Shown: positions 8,305-17,006 of the stretch, piece after piece
Numbering within the stretch: position 1 is the stretch's first letter
Layout: each line of letters begins with the position of its first letter
Source: Snuella lapsa
Lineage (GTDB): Bacteria > Bacteroidota > Bacteroidia > Flavobacteriales > Flavobacteriaceae
NCBI RefSeq assembly: GCF_039539345.1
Contig: NZ_BAABCY010000086.1
Coordinates: 115,164-179,163, forward strand
DNA length: 64,000 nucleotides
Reading direction: 5' to 3'
The notes under the pieces: generated by a model
Databases searched by the model: none
What the model saw: the letters and a program-made list of their open reading frames with translations, nothing else
What the model was told of the DNA's origin: nothing
Position numbers and translations under genes: made by a program

Positions 8305-9357
8305 ATGTCTGTAAACCATATAGCAACACCATTAGATTCAGCAATTCTTGATTCCAAGGAGCATTATGTGTTTTATCATAAAATGGTGGATTTTGCATTT
8401 AAGGAACTAATTGTTGCCGTTCAGCAACAGGGCATTTGCAATACCATTGAAGTAAATTTATTCAAACAATATTGTGATTTGCTGCTATATTCCATCGAGG
8501 CCATGCGTATCAAGTATATGTATGACGATGAAGACAATATGAAAATCGATTTAACGCACTCTGGGTTTCCAAACTATTTGGAGTTTAGGTATCTGTTTAA
8601 TGATTTGGAATTACGTGACGACTATCTGGGAAGGCTAACTAGTATTAAAACCTTAAAAGAAGAGTTTCTTAATACATTACTGCATAAAAAGCAGCCCATT
8701 AAACGCAATCGATTGTTTCAAGCAGCTTCCATTGTATACTATTCTTCGGTTAAAAAAGAATACATATTCAATCGGTTTGTACAAGGAAAAATAATATCCG
8801 CTCCTAAAGGCTCTAAAACTGATTTTTTGGTAAGCTGGAGTTTTTTTGATGTATCCCATAACCGTCCCTTTATATGCTTTATGTATTTTAATTATGACGG
8901 CGCACGTATTGATGATTATAAAGACACTATTTATGAAGTCTTAAAAGCAACAGCCGATAGGGAAATGGCCCTAGATACCATGGGATATATGATTGATAGA
9001 AAACTTCCCAAAGTATCACCAAAGCAAATAAAACGTATTGATTTGGGACCTTTACACAATGTATTTGCAAAAGACGAGCATGCAATAACACATGCCATTT
9101 TGGAAGGTATAGGTAAAAAGGACATTGCTCTTGAATCGTACGCAATCTCTTTAAAAACAGACGAAGTTACCTCTGGCGGTGAGTTTAAGGAAGGGGGCTT
9201 TTTTACAAAGCAAACATTACAAAAATGGAATGAAGTATTTAAACAACACTATGTATTTGCACCCCATCGCATCATACAATTATTATACACCAAAACACCA
9301 GATATGCTTAATAAATTAGCTAAGGCACCGATTGAAGTAAGCAGCATTGAAAATTGA
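8305..9357 (+). CDS. Unrecognised 350-aa protein of the AAA+ block
   Basis: 350 residues, soluble, no signal peptide or transmembrane helix. The N-terminal half looks helical (FAFKELIVAVQQQGI, FKQYCDLLLYSIEAMRIKYMYDDED); the middle has beta-type segments such as FLVSWSFFDVSHNRPFICFMYFNYDG. I see no catalytic motif and cannot assign a family. It lies 37 bp after the coiled-coil gene and 72 bp before the AAA+ ATPase gene, on the same strand, so co-expression is likely. Confidence 0.8.
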   Translation: MSVNHIATPLDSAILDSKEHYVFYHKMVDFAFKELIVAVQQQGICNTIEVNLFKQYCDLLLYSIEAMRIKYMYDDEDNMKIDLTHSGFPNYLEFRYLFNDLELRDDYLGRLTSIKTLKEEFLNTLLHKKQPIKRNRLFQAASIVYYSSVKKEYIFNRFVQGKIISAPKGSKTDFLVSWSFFDVSHNRPFICFMYFNYDGARIDDYKDTIYEVLKATADREMALDTMGYMIDRKLPKVSPKQIKRIDLGPLHNVFAKDEHAITHAILEGIGKKDIALESYAISLKTDEVTSGGEFKEGGFFTKQTLQKWNEVFKQHYVFAPHRIIQLLYTKTPDMLNKLAKAPIEVSSIEN

Positions 9358-9369
9358 TAAAAAAGTAAA

Positions 9370-9415
9370 CAGTCACAGTCTTCGTTTACAATTTGTATAA
9401 CTACAATTGTGACTG
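9370..9415 (+). promoter_or_regulatory. Intercistronic inverted repeat before the AAA+ ATPase gene
   Basis: CAGTCACA (9370-9377) is the exact reverse complement of TGTGACTG (9408-9415), enclosing a 30-nt loop. It ends 14 nt before the ATPase ATG and has no T-tract. It could be an RNA processing or attenuation structure that sets the ratio of upstream to downstream products. Confidence 0.4.
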
Positions 9416-9429
9416 AAAACTAAAAACAA

Positions 9430-11403
9430 ATGGAACACAACTCAACATTCCCTATAAAACAAACCGAACTGGATATGCTTCGCGACGAAGCCGCTTCCTA
9501 TTTAAAAAGCATACAATGGGAACAAGGACAGCGTGCAAAGAACAGGGATAAAAACACAAAGGATGAATCCATTTTATTGTATTTGTCACGCGCCAATAAC
9601 GGCACAAATAGTACTGAAATTACTTCGGTATCTAAAACAATATTAGCTTTAAAGAAGCGATTATTGCCTGACTCAATTGCCATTCCTGTCTATTTAAACC
9701 AAGCCTTATATGCCGTTCAGGAAGGGTTAACCCTAGGAATCTGGATTAAAGACAGCTATTACGATGCTTCAGGGTTATCCACTTTAAATGAAAACAAAAC
9801 TGCTTTAGATACTAATGGTAAACGGGAGTTTGAAAGTAAAATGCATACTGCCACAGCCTTTATGTTATTCGCTTCGGCCTATAAAATTTTACATGACCTT
9901 AAATCCCATGCATCAGATGACCTAAGTGTTATGAAGCAAAAGTTTGCAGGAATTCCAGAAGTATCCTTAATGTCTCCTTTAAAAGGAATATCCTGTAGCT
10001 TATTTTACTACGACAAGTACTTAGGGCATCCAGAGATTATCAAGTCGGATAAAGATGTTATCGATTTTACGGTCGTATATTTTGAAGCGTTGGTCGATGA
10101 AATCCAACTTCGCAAAAACACTTTGGAATATACAGAAACTATTGAGGACAGAACCTATAAACTGGAGAAATCGGAATTTGCCATTTCGGGTTGGAACAAT
10201 GTATTTGCCGGAGCCGCCAAAAGTGTAGAGTTTAATAAAATTAAGTTTGAGCAAATTGTTGGGAATCGCGATGCCAAGCACTTTGCACGTAGGTTAACAG
10301 AACGTATGTTAAGTTACGACTTTATTGCAAAAAAGAATCCGTTTCAAGAATTAGGTGGCTTTATGCCTGTTTTTATGGGATATGGTATTCCTGGAACCGG
10401 AAAAAGCATGCTAATAGCAGCTATAGCAACACGACTAAAAGAGCACTGCGATACTTTGGATATTCCATTTTTGTTCCATCCCATGCCCGATACCCTTATT
10501 AGTACCTTTCAGGGAGGATCTGCCGAAAAAATGGTGGAGTGGATGAAACCTTTACAAGATCCAACAAAGCTGATATTTGCCCCCATTGACGATGCCGAGA
10601 ACAATCTACAAGAACGCACAGCACAAGGTGTTTCTGCTGGTGTTAAAGAAGTTATCGGTGTGTTTTTGAGATATACCGAAGGTGCTTATGCCGTTAATTA
10701 CGGAAACAGCTCTATTGGCTTGTTTACCAACCTTCCAGAGATGCTGGATAAAGCAGTTATTTCCCGTGTGCAAGGCCGATTTAAAATCGATGGTGCACGA
10801 ACAACAAACGATTTTTTAGATCAGGATTATTTATGGTGGCGTAAATTAGACGATACCATGCCCGATTTTGTGAATATGCATGGTCCAGAAAATTACAGCT
10901 ATTTACAAGACCAAGGATTGGCTAAAAACATGGGAGATATCCTTAGTATTTCAGATAAACCAACCGAAGCACGGGTTCAAGAAGTATATGATAAGATTGA
11001 AAAACAGTTTAAAACCGATCAACACCTGTTTTACGCCAACCTTTATAAAGGCATACAAGCAATCTTTCCTTTCTTTTCATCACGCGATGTCCGCAACATT
11101 CAAAGTGCAGTATCCTTGCGTTTAACCGACTTCGACCTGGAAGAAGACTGGTTTGAAAATCCAGAAATATATTTTAAACAAGATTACGAAACAAAATTCA
11201 ATATGCTTCAGGAGTTAATGCGCGCTAACATGAAAGGGCTGGACTTTTCGGAAATACGTAGACAAGAGGTGATCCGGTATTTGGATAATGTGGCAACTAT
11301 TGCCGATACCGACTTTAAACGCAAAGTAGACCAACGCATTAACCAATTGAATATTGAAACAGCAGCAAGAAATACATTTGAACATGGCAACCGAACCTAT
11401 TAA
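9430..11403 (+). CDS. AAA+ ATPase of an uncharacterised operon
   Basis: 657 residues. A roughly 300-residue N-terminal helical region precedes one AAA+ module: Walker A GIPGTGKS (319-326), a Walker B-like FAPIDDAE (383-390) with DDAE in place of the usual DE, and a sensor/arginine-finger region AVISRVQGR (R446, R450 candidates) after LFTNLPEMLD. The C-terminal 200 residues are helical. AAA+ proteins couple ATP hydrolysis to remodelling of protein partners; the client here is unknown, with the coiled-coil and membrane proteins of the same block as candidates. Its last 20 bases overlap the likely start of the Nudix gene, suggesting translational coupling. Confidence 0.85.
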   Translation: MEHNSTFPIKQTELDMLRDEAASYLKSIQWEQGQRAKNRDKNTKDESILLYLSRANNGTNSTEITSVSKTILALKKRLLPDSIAIPVYLNQALYAVQEGLTLGIWIKDSYYDASGLSTLNENKTALDTNGKREFESKMHTATAFMLFASAYKILHDLKSHASDDLSVMKQKFAGIPEVSLMSPLKGISCSLFYYDKYLGHPEIIKSDKDVIDFTVVYFEALVDEIQLRKNTLEYTETIEDRTYKLEKSEFAISGWNNVFAGAAKSVEFNKIKFEQIVGNRDAKHFARRLTERMLSYDFIAKKNPFQELGGFMPVFMGYGIPGTGKSMLIAAIATRLKEHCDTLDIPFLFHPMPDTLISTFQGGSAEKMVEWMKPLQDPTKLIFAPIDDAENNLQERTAQGVSAGVKEVIGVFLRYTEGAYAVNYGNSSIGLFTNLPEMLDKAVISRVQGRFKIDGARTTNDFLDQDYLWWRKLDDTMPDFVNMHGPENYSYLQDQGLAKNMGDILSISDKPTEARVQEVYDKIEKQFKTDQHLFYANLYKGIQAIFPFFSSRDVRNIQSAVSLRLTDFDLEEDWFENPEIYFKQDYETKFNMLQELMRANMKGLDFSEIRRQEVIRYLDNVATIADTDFKRKVDQRINQLNIETAARNTFEHGNRTY

Positions 11404-11971
11404 AAATATAACATCAAAGGTTTTATCACACTTTTGGGGAAAATTAGAACGTATTGATTACGATTTTAGGTTCAAGAACAATACTTGGAAACGACTATCC
11501 CGAGAAGTTTATGGTAAAAGTGATGGTGTAGCAGTTTTACTATATAACCCCCAAACAAAATCGGTTATTCTTTCAAAGCAATTTAGAATGCCTGCTTATG
11601 TTGCCGATCCGCAATGCGGTTTTTCAATAGAAGTTTGTGGTGGCGCCATAGACCCTGACGAATCCCCTGAAACAGCTGTAAAAAGAGAGGCTAGGGAAGA
11701 AATAGGGTATCGGATTTTAAATTTAAAACCAGTTGGCACTGTATTCTTATCACCCGGTATTGTTAAGGAACGGGTACACCTTTTTGTTTGTTCTTATAAG
11801 GACTCCGATCGTATTGACACTGGTGGGGGAGTCGATACGGAAGATGAAGAGATAGAGGTCTTGGAGATGCCTTTTAAACAAGCCGTGGAAATGATACCAA
11901 CAGGAGAAATAAATGATGCCCGAACGATCATGCTACTGCAATACGCCCAGATCCATAAGCTATTGGAATAA
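11384..11971 (+). CDS. nudK: Nudix hydrolase, NudK/GDP-mannose pyrophosphatase-like
   Basis: 195 residues from the ATG at 11384 (MATEPIKN). An upstream ATG at 11354 is possible but adds a non-conserved lead entirely inside the ATPase gene. The Nudix box is intact: G87, E93 and REAREEIG at 101-108. Relatives hydrolyse GDP-mannose or ADP-sugars. Beyond the box, GGGVDTEDEEIEVLEMPF and the EMIPTGEINDARTIMLL tail closely match my memory of E. coli NudK. It overlaps the AAA+ gene by 20 nt. Why a sugar-nucleotide hydrolase should be tied to this block is unclear; the cellular substrate could differ. Confidence 0.85.
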   Translation: MATEPIKNITSKVLSHFWGKLERIDYDFRFKNNTWKRLSREVYGKSDGVAVLLYNPQTKSVILSKQFRMPAYVADPQCGFSIEVCGGAIDPDESPETAVKREAREEIGYRILNLKPVGTVFLSPGIVKERVHLFVCSYKDSDRIDTGGGVDTEDEEIEVLEMPFKQAVEMIPTGEINDARTIMLLQYAQIHKLLE

Positions 11972-12054
11972 AACTTGGCGCATTACTCAAGTATTATGAG
12001 ATATATAAACCATTGAAATTTGAATAGGAATACAATTTATAGAATACGCATAAC

Positions 12055-13290
12055 ATGCAAAAGCTAAAAGCAGCCAATTTATATAGAAGCGAACTCATTC
12101 CCATAAGTGGAAAATTAGTGGAGCGTTATAATACCTGTTTGGTAAAATTGGGGCTTGAAAAAACAAAACTTAACTCTTTTTACATTGATGGGTTAGGATG
12201 GAGTCCCGAGATTGCCGAAGAAAAGAAAACATTGCATTACCTAAATAACGGCGGTGCCAATCCCCATGCCATTATAATTACACCATTACAGCGTAATAAA
12301 CCTGTGTATGTGCCATTTCATTCTTTTGATGGTGATATGATGAAACTCATTTTTAAAACACATGGAGATAAGATACGGGACATTACCAGGGATTGTGCTA
12401 TTTGTGTTGATTTCGATCAAGGTATTGATGTCTTTTATGAGCCCTTGGATGTGTTAAAATATACATCCATTACTATTAATTTCCATCTTATTAATAATTT
12501 GAATAAAGTTCAAAAAGAACAATTAGAACTCATCGAATTATTTAACAGAAATCATAACTTCATAGACGAGTCCATACATGAACGCTTGTTAATTTCAGCA
12601 AAAACCTATGGCGATCTGCGACATCGTGATTTAGATTTATCTTCCATTAAACACACAACAGATTCATTTTACACTGGCGCCTTTGGAGGCATTTATGTAC
12701 TACGCGATTTTATAAGGCCAATCGTTGTTTTTGAAGATGAAACATGGTATAAGGAAGCTATTAAGGATACAAATTATGACGTGCTGATTTATCACATGCA
12801 ACAGCCTGAGCTTATGGTTAAGTTACGTGACTATGTAATAGTAGAGTGCAATCTGGAAACCGTTGTAAAAACCAAACGCTACGAACGCATTAAAAAATAC
12901 GAAATGGCGCAACATTTAAAAGCCATACAGCACTCAATAAAGGAAGTCTTGGACGACCCCGTATTATTTAAGAGCTACCTTAACAAATTGGACATAGAGA
13001 CACGCAAAAAGATTATGAGTGTTGAAAGGTATTTGGAAAAACTAGAAACAAGCAACCAATATAAAATAGCAGATATCGTCGATTTGAAATTATTTGAAGC
13101 TTTACACGAACCACACTCTTCTTTAGATGGAAAACACCAGGACTTAATCTGGAAATTACTGGTAAATATAGCGCCTAAAGACGTATTATATTGGTTCTGG
13201 TATGACAAAGAAACCTTTTATAAGGCATATGATAACTGGAATGCCTCTTTTAAAGACTGGGCCATAGAAACCATTCGTAACAATATTTAG
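12055..13290 (+). CDS. Unrecognised 411-aa protein of the AAA+ block
   Basis: 411 residues, no signal peptide or membrane helix. A mixed alpha/beta N-terminal part (HAIIITPLQRNKPVYVPFHSF) is followed by a charged helical C-terminal third (HLKAIQHSIKEVLDD, KKIMSVERYLEKLETS). No known motif recognised. It starts 83 bp after the Nudix gene, on the same strand. The last residues read KDWAIETIRNNI, and the next block gene is separated from it by an inserted four-helix-bundle gene. Confidence 0.78.
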   Translation: MQKLKAANLYRSELIPISGKLVERYNTCLVKLGLEKTKLNSFYIDGLGWSPEIAEEKKTLHYLNNGGANPHAIIITPLQRNKPVYVPFHSFDGDMMKLIFKTHGDKIRDITRDCAICVDFDQGIDVFYEPLDVLKYTSITINFHLINNLNKVQKEQLELIELFNRNHNFIDESIHERLLISAKTYGDLRHRDLDLSSIKHTTDSFYTGAFGGIYVLRDFIRPIVVFEDETWYKEAIKDTNYDVLIYHMQQPELMVKLRDYVIVECNLETVVKTKRYERIKKYEMAQHLKAIQHSIKEVLDDPVLFKSYLNKLDIETRKKIMSVERYLEKLETSNQYKIADIVDLKLFEALHEPHSSLDGKHQDLIWKLLVNIAPKDVLYWFWYDKETFYKAYDNWNASFKDWAIETIRNNI

Positions 13291-13305
13291 GAGTGAAGTC
13301 TGACG

Positions 13306-13319
13306 TTAGAAGTTAGAAG
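13306..13319 (+). repeat. Short tandem repeat TTAGAAG x2 flanking the S23 gene
   Basis: TTAGAAG at 13306-13312 and again at 13313-13319, 59 bp before the four-helix-bundle gene. Low-complexity GAAGT/TTAGAAG runs of this kind often flank S23-type genes in flavobacterial genomes (from memory). Confidence 0.5.
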
Positions 13320-13377
13320 TAAAAATGAAGTTGAGCCTAAAGACAGAGCTTTCTTATATTTACAAATAAATATCAAA

Positions 13378-13734
13378 ATGAAATTTAAGTTTGAAGATTT
13401 GATTATTTGGCAAAAAGGGATGGATTTGGGGGAAAACATGAATATATTGGCTCGTGATTTCTCAAAAGTAGAAAAGTATAATTTGACAGCACAATTAAAA
13501 AGAGCTTCTGATTCTATAGCACTAAATATTTCTGAAGGCTCTATTTTACAGTCTGGCCCAGAATACAGAAAGTTTTTAGGGTATTCAATTAGATCTATTG
13601 CAGAAGTTGTTACGTGCTTACATAAAGCGAGAAGAAGAAATTATTTAAAAGATGGCGATTTTTTTAAATACTATAAAGATTGTTTTGATTTAATGAATAT
13701 GACAATCGCTTTTAGAAATAAAATCAATAACTAG
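13378..13734 (+). CDS. Four-helix bundle protein, S23/23S rRNA intervening-sequence family
   Basis: 118 residues with the family start KFEDLIIWQKGMDL and the conserved core YNLTAQLKRASDSIALNISEGS, where ISEG is diagnostic. These small helical proteins were first seen encoded in 23S rRNA intervening sequences and are scattered in Bacteroidota intergenic regions; their function is unknown. It interrupts an otherwise tight gene block and is bordered by short repeats (13306-13319 upstream, 13731-13755 overlapping its stop codon). This suggests acquisition as a cassette rather than membership of the operon. Confidence 0.92.
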   Translation: MKFKFEDLIIWQKGMDLGENMNILARDFSKVEKYNLTAQLKRASDSIALNISEGSILQSGPEYRKFLGYSIRSIAEVVTCLHKARRRNYLKDGDFFKYYKDCFDLMNMTIAFRNKINN

Positions 13735-13755
13735 CTTCGAGCTTCAAGCTCCTAG
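13731..13755. repeat. CTAG-bounded palindromic sequence at the S23 gene end
   Basis: The segment begins and ends with CTAG and contains GAGCTT-C-AAGCTC (13739-13751). It overlaps the stop codon of the four-helix-bundle gene and may mark the right boundary of its insertion. Confidence 0.45.
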
Positions 13756-13773
13756 CATATATAACTTAAAAAC

Positions 13774-14301
13774 ATGACCTTAGAACTTATTATATTTATC
13801 GCCTCCATACTATTCGGGATGTTTCTGTATTGGAGAGAATCTGGTGGAAACGGATTGTATCGCTTTTTCAATAAAATTTTTAATGCCAAGGCGCTGCAAA
13901 TGAAGCCAGATGACAAAAAGGGATTTGTATACCAACAATCCTTTGTGTTGCGCTTGGTATTTATAGGCACCCTGTTCTTAATCGGAATCCTTATAGTCCG
14001 TTTTTTAATTCCCATAGACCTGGCAACCATTTCACTTTTTGCATCCATGGTTGTGGGAACCCTTGTTGGCACTTATCTTGCTGGATTTATATTTAAATCC
14101 GAAAAAGTTATAGATGCAAAAGCTGACAGCATTGAAGATGTACTGCACGAAACCCTGGAAAAAGGCAAAACACTTATTGATGAGCTACAAGGAAAAGAAG
14201 ATGTACAAGACCCCGAAATAAATGAAAGTAAAACGGAACACCCTGCCGAGGAAGAAAAGAAAAGTGCCAGGGAACGTTTAAAAGATAAAGGCCTTTTGTA
14301 A
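13774..14301 (+). CDS. Membrane protein of the AAA+ block, three helices plus charged tail
   Basis: 175 residues. Hydrophobic helices at about 2-18 (LELIIFIASILFGMFLY), 55-71 (LRLVFIGTLFLIGILIV) and 82-107 (TISLFASMVVGTLVGTYLAGFIF), then a roughly 65-residue charged tail rich in E and K ending SARERLKDKGLL. Family not recognised. It lies 26 bp before the 562-aa membrane protein gene. The long tail would be available to a cytoplasmic partner such as the coiled-coil protein or ATPase; topology is inferred only from hydrophobicity. Confidence 0.8.
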   Translation: MTLELIIFIASILFGMFLYWRESGGNGLYRFFNKIFNAKALQMKPDDKKGFVYQQSFVLRLVFIGTLFLIGILIVRFLIPIDLATISLFASMVVGTLVGTYLAGFIFKSEKVIDAKADSIEDVLHETLEKGKTLIDELQGKEDVQDPEINESKTEHPAEEEKKSARERLKDKGLL

Positions 14302-14327
14302 TATATCTGTATTAATTTAAAGAACTA

Positions 14328-16016
14328 ATGATAAAAAACTATTGGAATAAAGGAAAAAAGCAAAAGATACGAGTGCTGTTCTTTTCGCTGGTTATACTCT
14401 TTACACTTTTCGTGCTACGTGATGATTATCAACCAGCCTTGTTGTTTGTTAGGAAATACATTTTTATTATCCTGTTAAGTTTTGTCATTGTGTTTTTTGG
14501 TTTACGAAAATTTAGAAATACCCCTAGTACAGCAAGGCGGGCTATGATCCTTGCTTTTTTGTTGCTGTTCTTTGGTGGTTTATATGCCATAGGTTGGCAT
14601 TTTAAGATGTACGATTATATGCAGGCTTACAATGTATTTAATAACCTAAACAAAATTGAAATTCACGAATTGCCACTTACACAAAACGAACGCATTCAGC
14701 CCTTACGTAATATTTTCTCCATGGCTAACGAAAGCGTTGGTGAGACCAAGGATGTATCGTTGGCACACCTGGTAAGGATAGACAATGAGAATAAATGGAC
14801 CATGGCCATACAACCTACCGAGAAATATGTTTGGCAAGGCATTACCGACGATACCGAAGAGGTTTTTGCCGTTTCCAGTACAACGCCCTTTCCTCGATTT
14901 TCAAACGAGAACAGAATCCCTGTGACATTTTCTATAGGCGAATCCCTAAAGTTTAGCAGAAACACCTATAATGCCGTTGTACAACGATTTAATATACTAC
15001 AATTGTTTACTATGGAACCCAGCGATACCTTTTATATGAAAAATGATAGCGGACACTGGGTACAAGTCGTTAGCCTGATAAAATGGAAAGGTTTTCTATT
15101 TCCCTATCCAACCTTTGGAGGTGTTATGGTAATTGACAGTGGAAAGCACACTTTTAAAGATTATATAGAACGCATACTCATAGGAAAAGGCACGTACATA
15201 AGCCCTGAAAACATAAAAAACTATCCGTACTTAACCCGTCAAAATACATTGGCCGAAAAAGTATCGCGGTTACAGGCCGAATCCCTAAAGTTCCTGGGAG
15301 GTTTTAGTGATCCCTTACCTTGGAATATGGAAACAGCTGTTAAGATTCCCATATTGCCCGACGACCAAAACCAACAACCTTTTGTAACCGATTTCGATTT
15401 CTCCGATACCGATGTAGATGCCTACAGTGGATTATACCATTGGTTTGGTCTGGAGCCGGTAGGCGATGAGCGTACCAGTTTAACTTTTAGTGTATTTATT
15501 CCCGCCGATGGTACTAATAGCTTGTATTATTACGACCATGCAGCAAAAAAGCAGGGCTATGCCGGTGTTTCTGCCATGCCATTAAAGGTTATCGAATCCC
15601 GTAAAGAATTTGACTGGTCGGTAAACAAACCCGTAGAATTTAGACCTTATATAAAGGATATAGCAGGCCGTAAACGTATGTTCTTTCTAGGAACGATCTC
15701 TGCGATTCGTGATGGCTCCGATAACTTTGATGGTTCGGCAACACCCGATCTCGCTCTCATAGACAGCGAATATCGCGATGTAGTATGGATTGATGTAAAA
15801 CACCCGAGTAACTGGGACAAGACCGTATACGACCAATTAAACGAAGCCTGGAGAGCCAGTGAAGGAATTGACCATTACTATATAGAAACAACCAAGCATA
15901 TTGATTTGGCCATTCAAAAAAGTGATTCCATACAAGTACTTACTGAAACTGATGAAAAAACCAAAGCCATTGAACGCCTACAACGGCAATTGGATTCTTT
16001 AAAGGCCAGTGAATGA
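14328..16016 (+). CDS. Large membrane-anchored protein ending the AAA+ block
   Basis: 562 residues. Three N-terminal transmembrane helices (about 18-32, 43-62 and 71-89) anchor a soluble domain of roughly 460 residues rich in aromatic and acidic residues (SDTFYMKNDSGHWVQVV, FPYPTFGGVMVIDSGKHTFKDY, PDLALIDSEYRDVVWIDV). The last 40 residues look coiled-coil (KTKAIERLQRQLDSL). No family recognised. With the preceding gene it supplies the membrane component of the block. Its stop is 60 bp before an unrelated PhzF gene, so the block probably ends here. Confidence 0.8.
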   Translation: MIKNYWNKGKKQKIRVLFFSLVILFTLFVLRDDYQPALLFVRKYIFIILLSFVIVFFGLRKFRNTPSTARRAMILAFLLLFFGGLYAIGWHFKMYDYMQAYNVFNNLNKIEIHELPLTQNERIQPLRNIFSMANESVGETKDVSLAHLVRIDNENKWTMAIQPTEKYVWQGITDDTEEVFAVSSTTPFPRFSNENRIPVTFSIGESLKFSRNTYNAVVQRFNILQLFTMEPSDTFYMKNDSGHWVQVVSLIKWKGFLFPYPTFGGVMVIDSGKHTFKDYIERILIGKGTYISPENIKNYPYLTRQNTLAEKVSRLQAESLKFLGGFSDPLPWNMETAVKIPILPDDQNQQPFVTDFDFSDTDVDAYSGLYHWFGLEPVGDERTSLTFSVFIPADGTNSLYYYDHAAKKQGYAGVSAMPLKVIESRKEFDWSVNKPVEFRPYIKDIAGRKRMFFLGTISAIRDGSDNFDGSATPDLALIDSEYRDVVWIDVKHPSNWDKTVYDQLNEAWRASEGIDHYYIETTKHIDLAIQKSDSIQVLTETDEKTKAIERLQRQLDSLKASE

Positions 16017-16076
16017 TGATTCTGCATGTGTATGTAGGTTGTATTAATTAATCAGCTAACACTAATAATATAGATC

Positions 16077-16895
16077 ATGACCAACAGAATAGAAACCTAT
16101 ATAGTTGACTCTTTTACAGACAAGCCTTTTAAAGGAAATCCAGCAGGTGTTTGTATTTTGAATCAAACATTGTTGGATGAACAAATGCAATTAATCGCAA
16201 GGGAATTAGGCCTTTCAGAAACTGCTTTTATAACTCAAAATAAAGAATCAAATAAATATTCTATAAGATTTTTTTCTCCGAAAATGGAAATTCCTCTTTG
16301 TGGACATGCAACATTAGCAGCGTCTAAAGTACTTTTTGAAATCTTCCCTAAAATGGAAAAAATTCATTTTAAAAATATTCAGGACTTAGATTTAAGTATT
16401 AAAAAGTATGGCGATACAATAGAAATGGAATTTCCTGTTTACGATACAGTTCCGCAAAATACTCCTAAAGAATTACTGAAAGCTCTAGGAATAAAACAAA
16501 TAGTTAATAGTGAGTTTAATAAGGAAGCAAAAATCTTACTTCTAGAAATTGAAAGTAGTGAACTACTAGAAAATTTATCCCCTGATTATGAAAAACTAAA
16601 ACGCTCACATAACTTGATAAACGGAGTGCTAGTAACCGCAATCTCAAAAAGAGATGGCTATGACTTTGAATCAAGATACTTTTGGCCTTGGAGCGGGACA
16701 AATGAGGATCCAGTAACAGGAGGGACTCATACGTTCTTATCTAAATATTGGAGTATGCGCTTGAATAAAAAGAAAATGAATTCATATCAATGTTCAGAAA
16801 GAACTGGATTTATGGAAGTTGAACTAGTTAGTGATAAAAAGTTGACTATAAAAAGTGAAGCTCAGATAATATTGAAAGGAGAATTAAAAATATAA
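16077..16895 (+). CDS. PhzF family isomerase/epimerase
   Basis: 272 residues, the usual size for PhzF-like proteins, which have a diaminopimelate-epimerase fold and act as isomerases. Conserved features: GNPAGV (20-25), LSETAF with the catalytic-type Glu48, PLCGHATLAA, and DPVTGGTHTFL near the C-terminus. The substrate of most family members, including this one, is unknown; there are no phenazine genes nearby. It stands as a single gene. Confidence 0.9.
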   Translation: MTNRIETYIVDSFTDKPFKGNPAGVCILNQTLLDEQMQLIARELGLSETAFITQNKESNKYSIRFFSPKMEIPLCGHATLAASKVLFEIFPKMEKIHFKNIQDLDLSIKKYGDTIEMEFPVYDTVPQNTPKELLKALGIKQIVNSEFNKEAKILLLEIESSELLENLSPDYEKLKRSHNLINGVLVTAISKRDGYDFESRYFWPWSGTNEDPVTGGTHTFLSKYWSMRLNKKKMNSYQCSERTGFMEVELVSDKKLTIKSEAQIILKGELKI

Positions 16896-17006
16896 ATACA
16901 GGTACTAACCACTATAGCCATCCCATTTAGATGTTTCCTTAATGAGATGCTATATCATTACTTAACCAAAAAAGCAGTAATTTAACTCTATATTGCAAAC
17001 AATTAA

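Noticed and set aside
16017..16895. Inclusion of the PhzF gene in the AAA+ block
   Set aside because: Although only 60 bp downstream, the protein is a common stand-alone enzyme, so membership is not supported.
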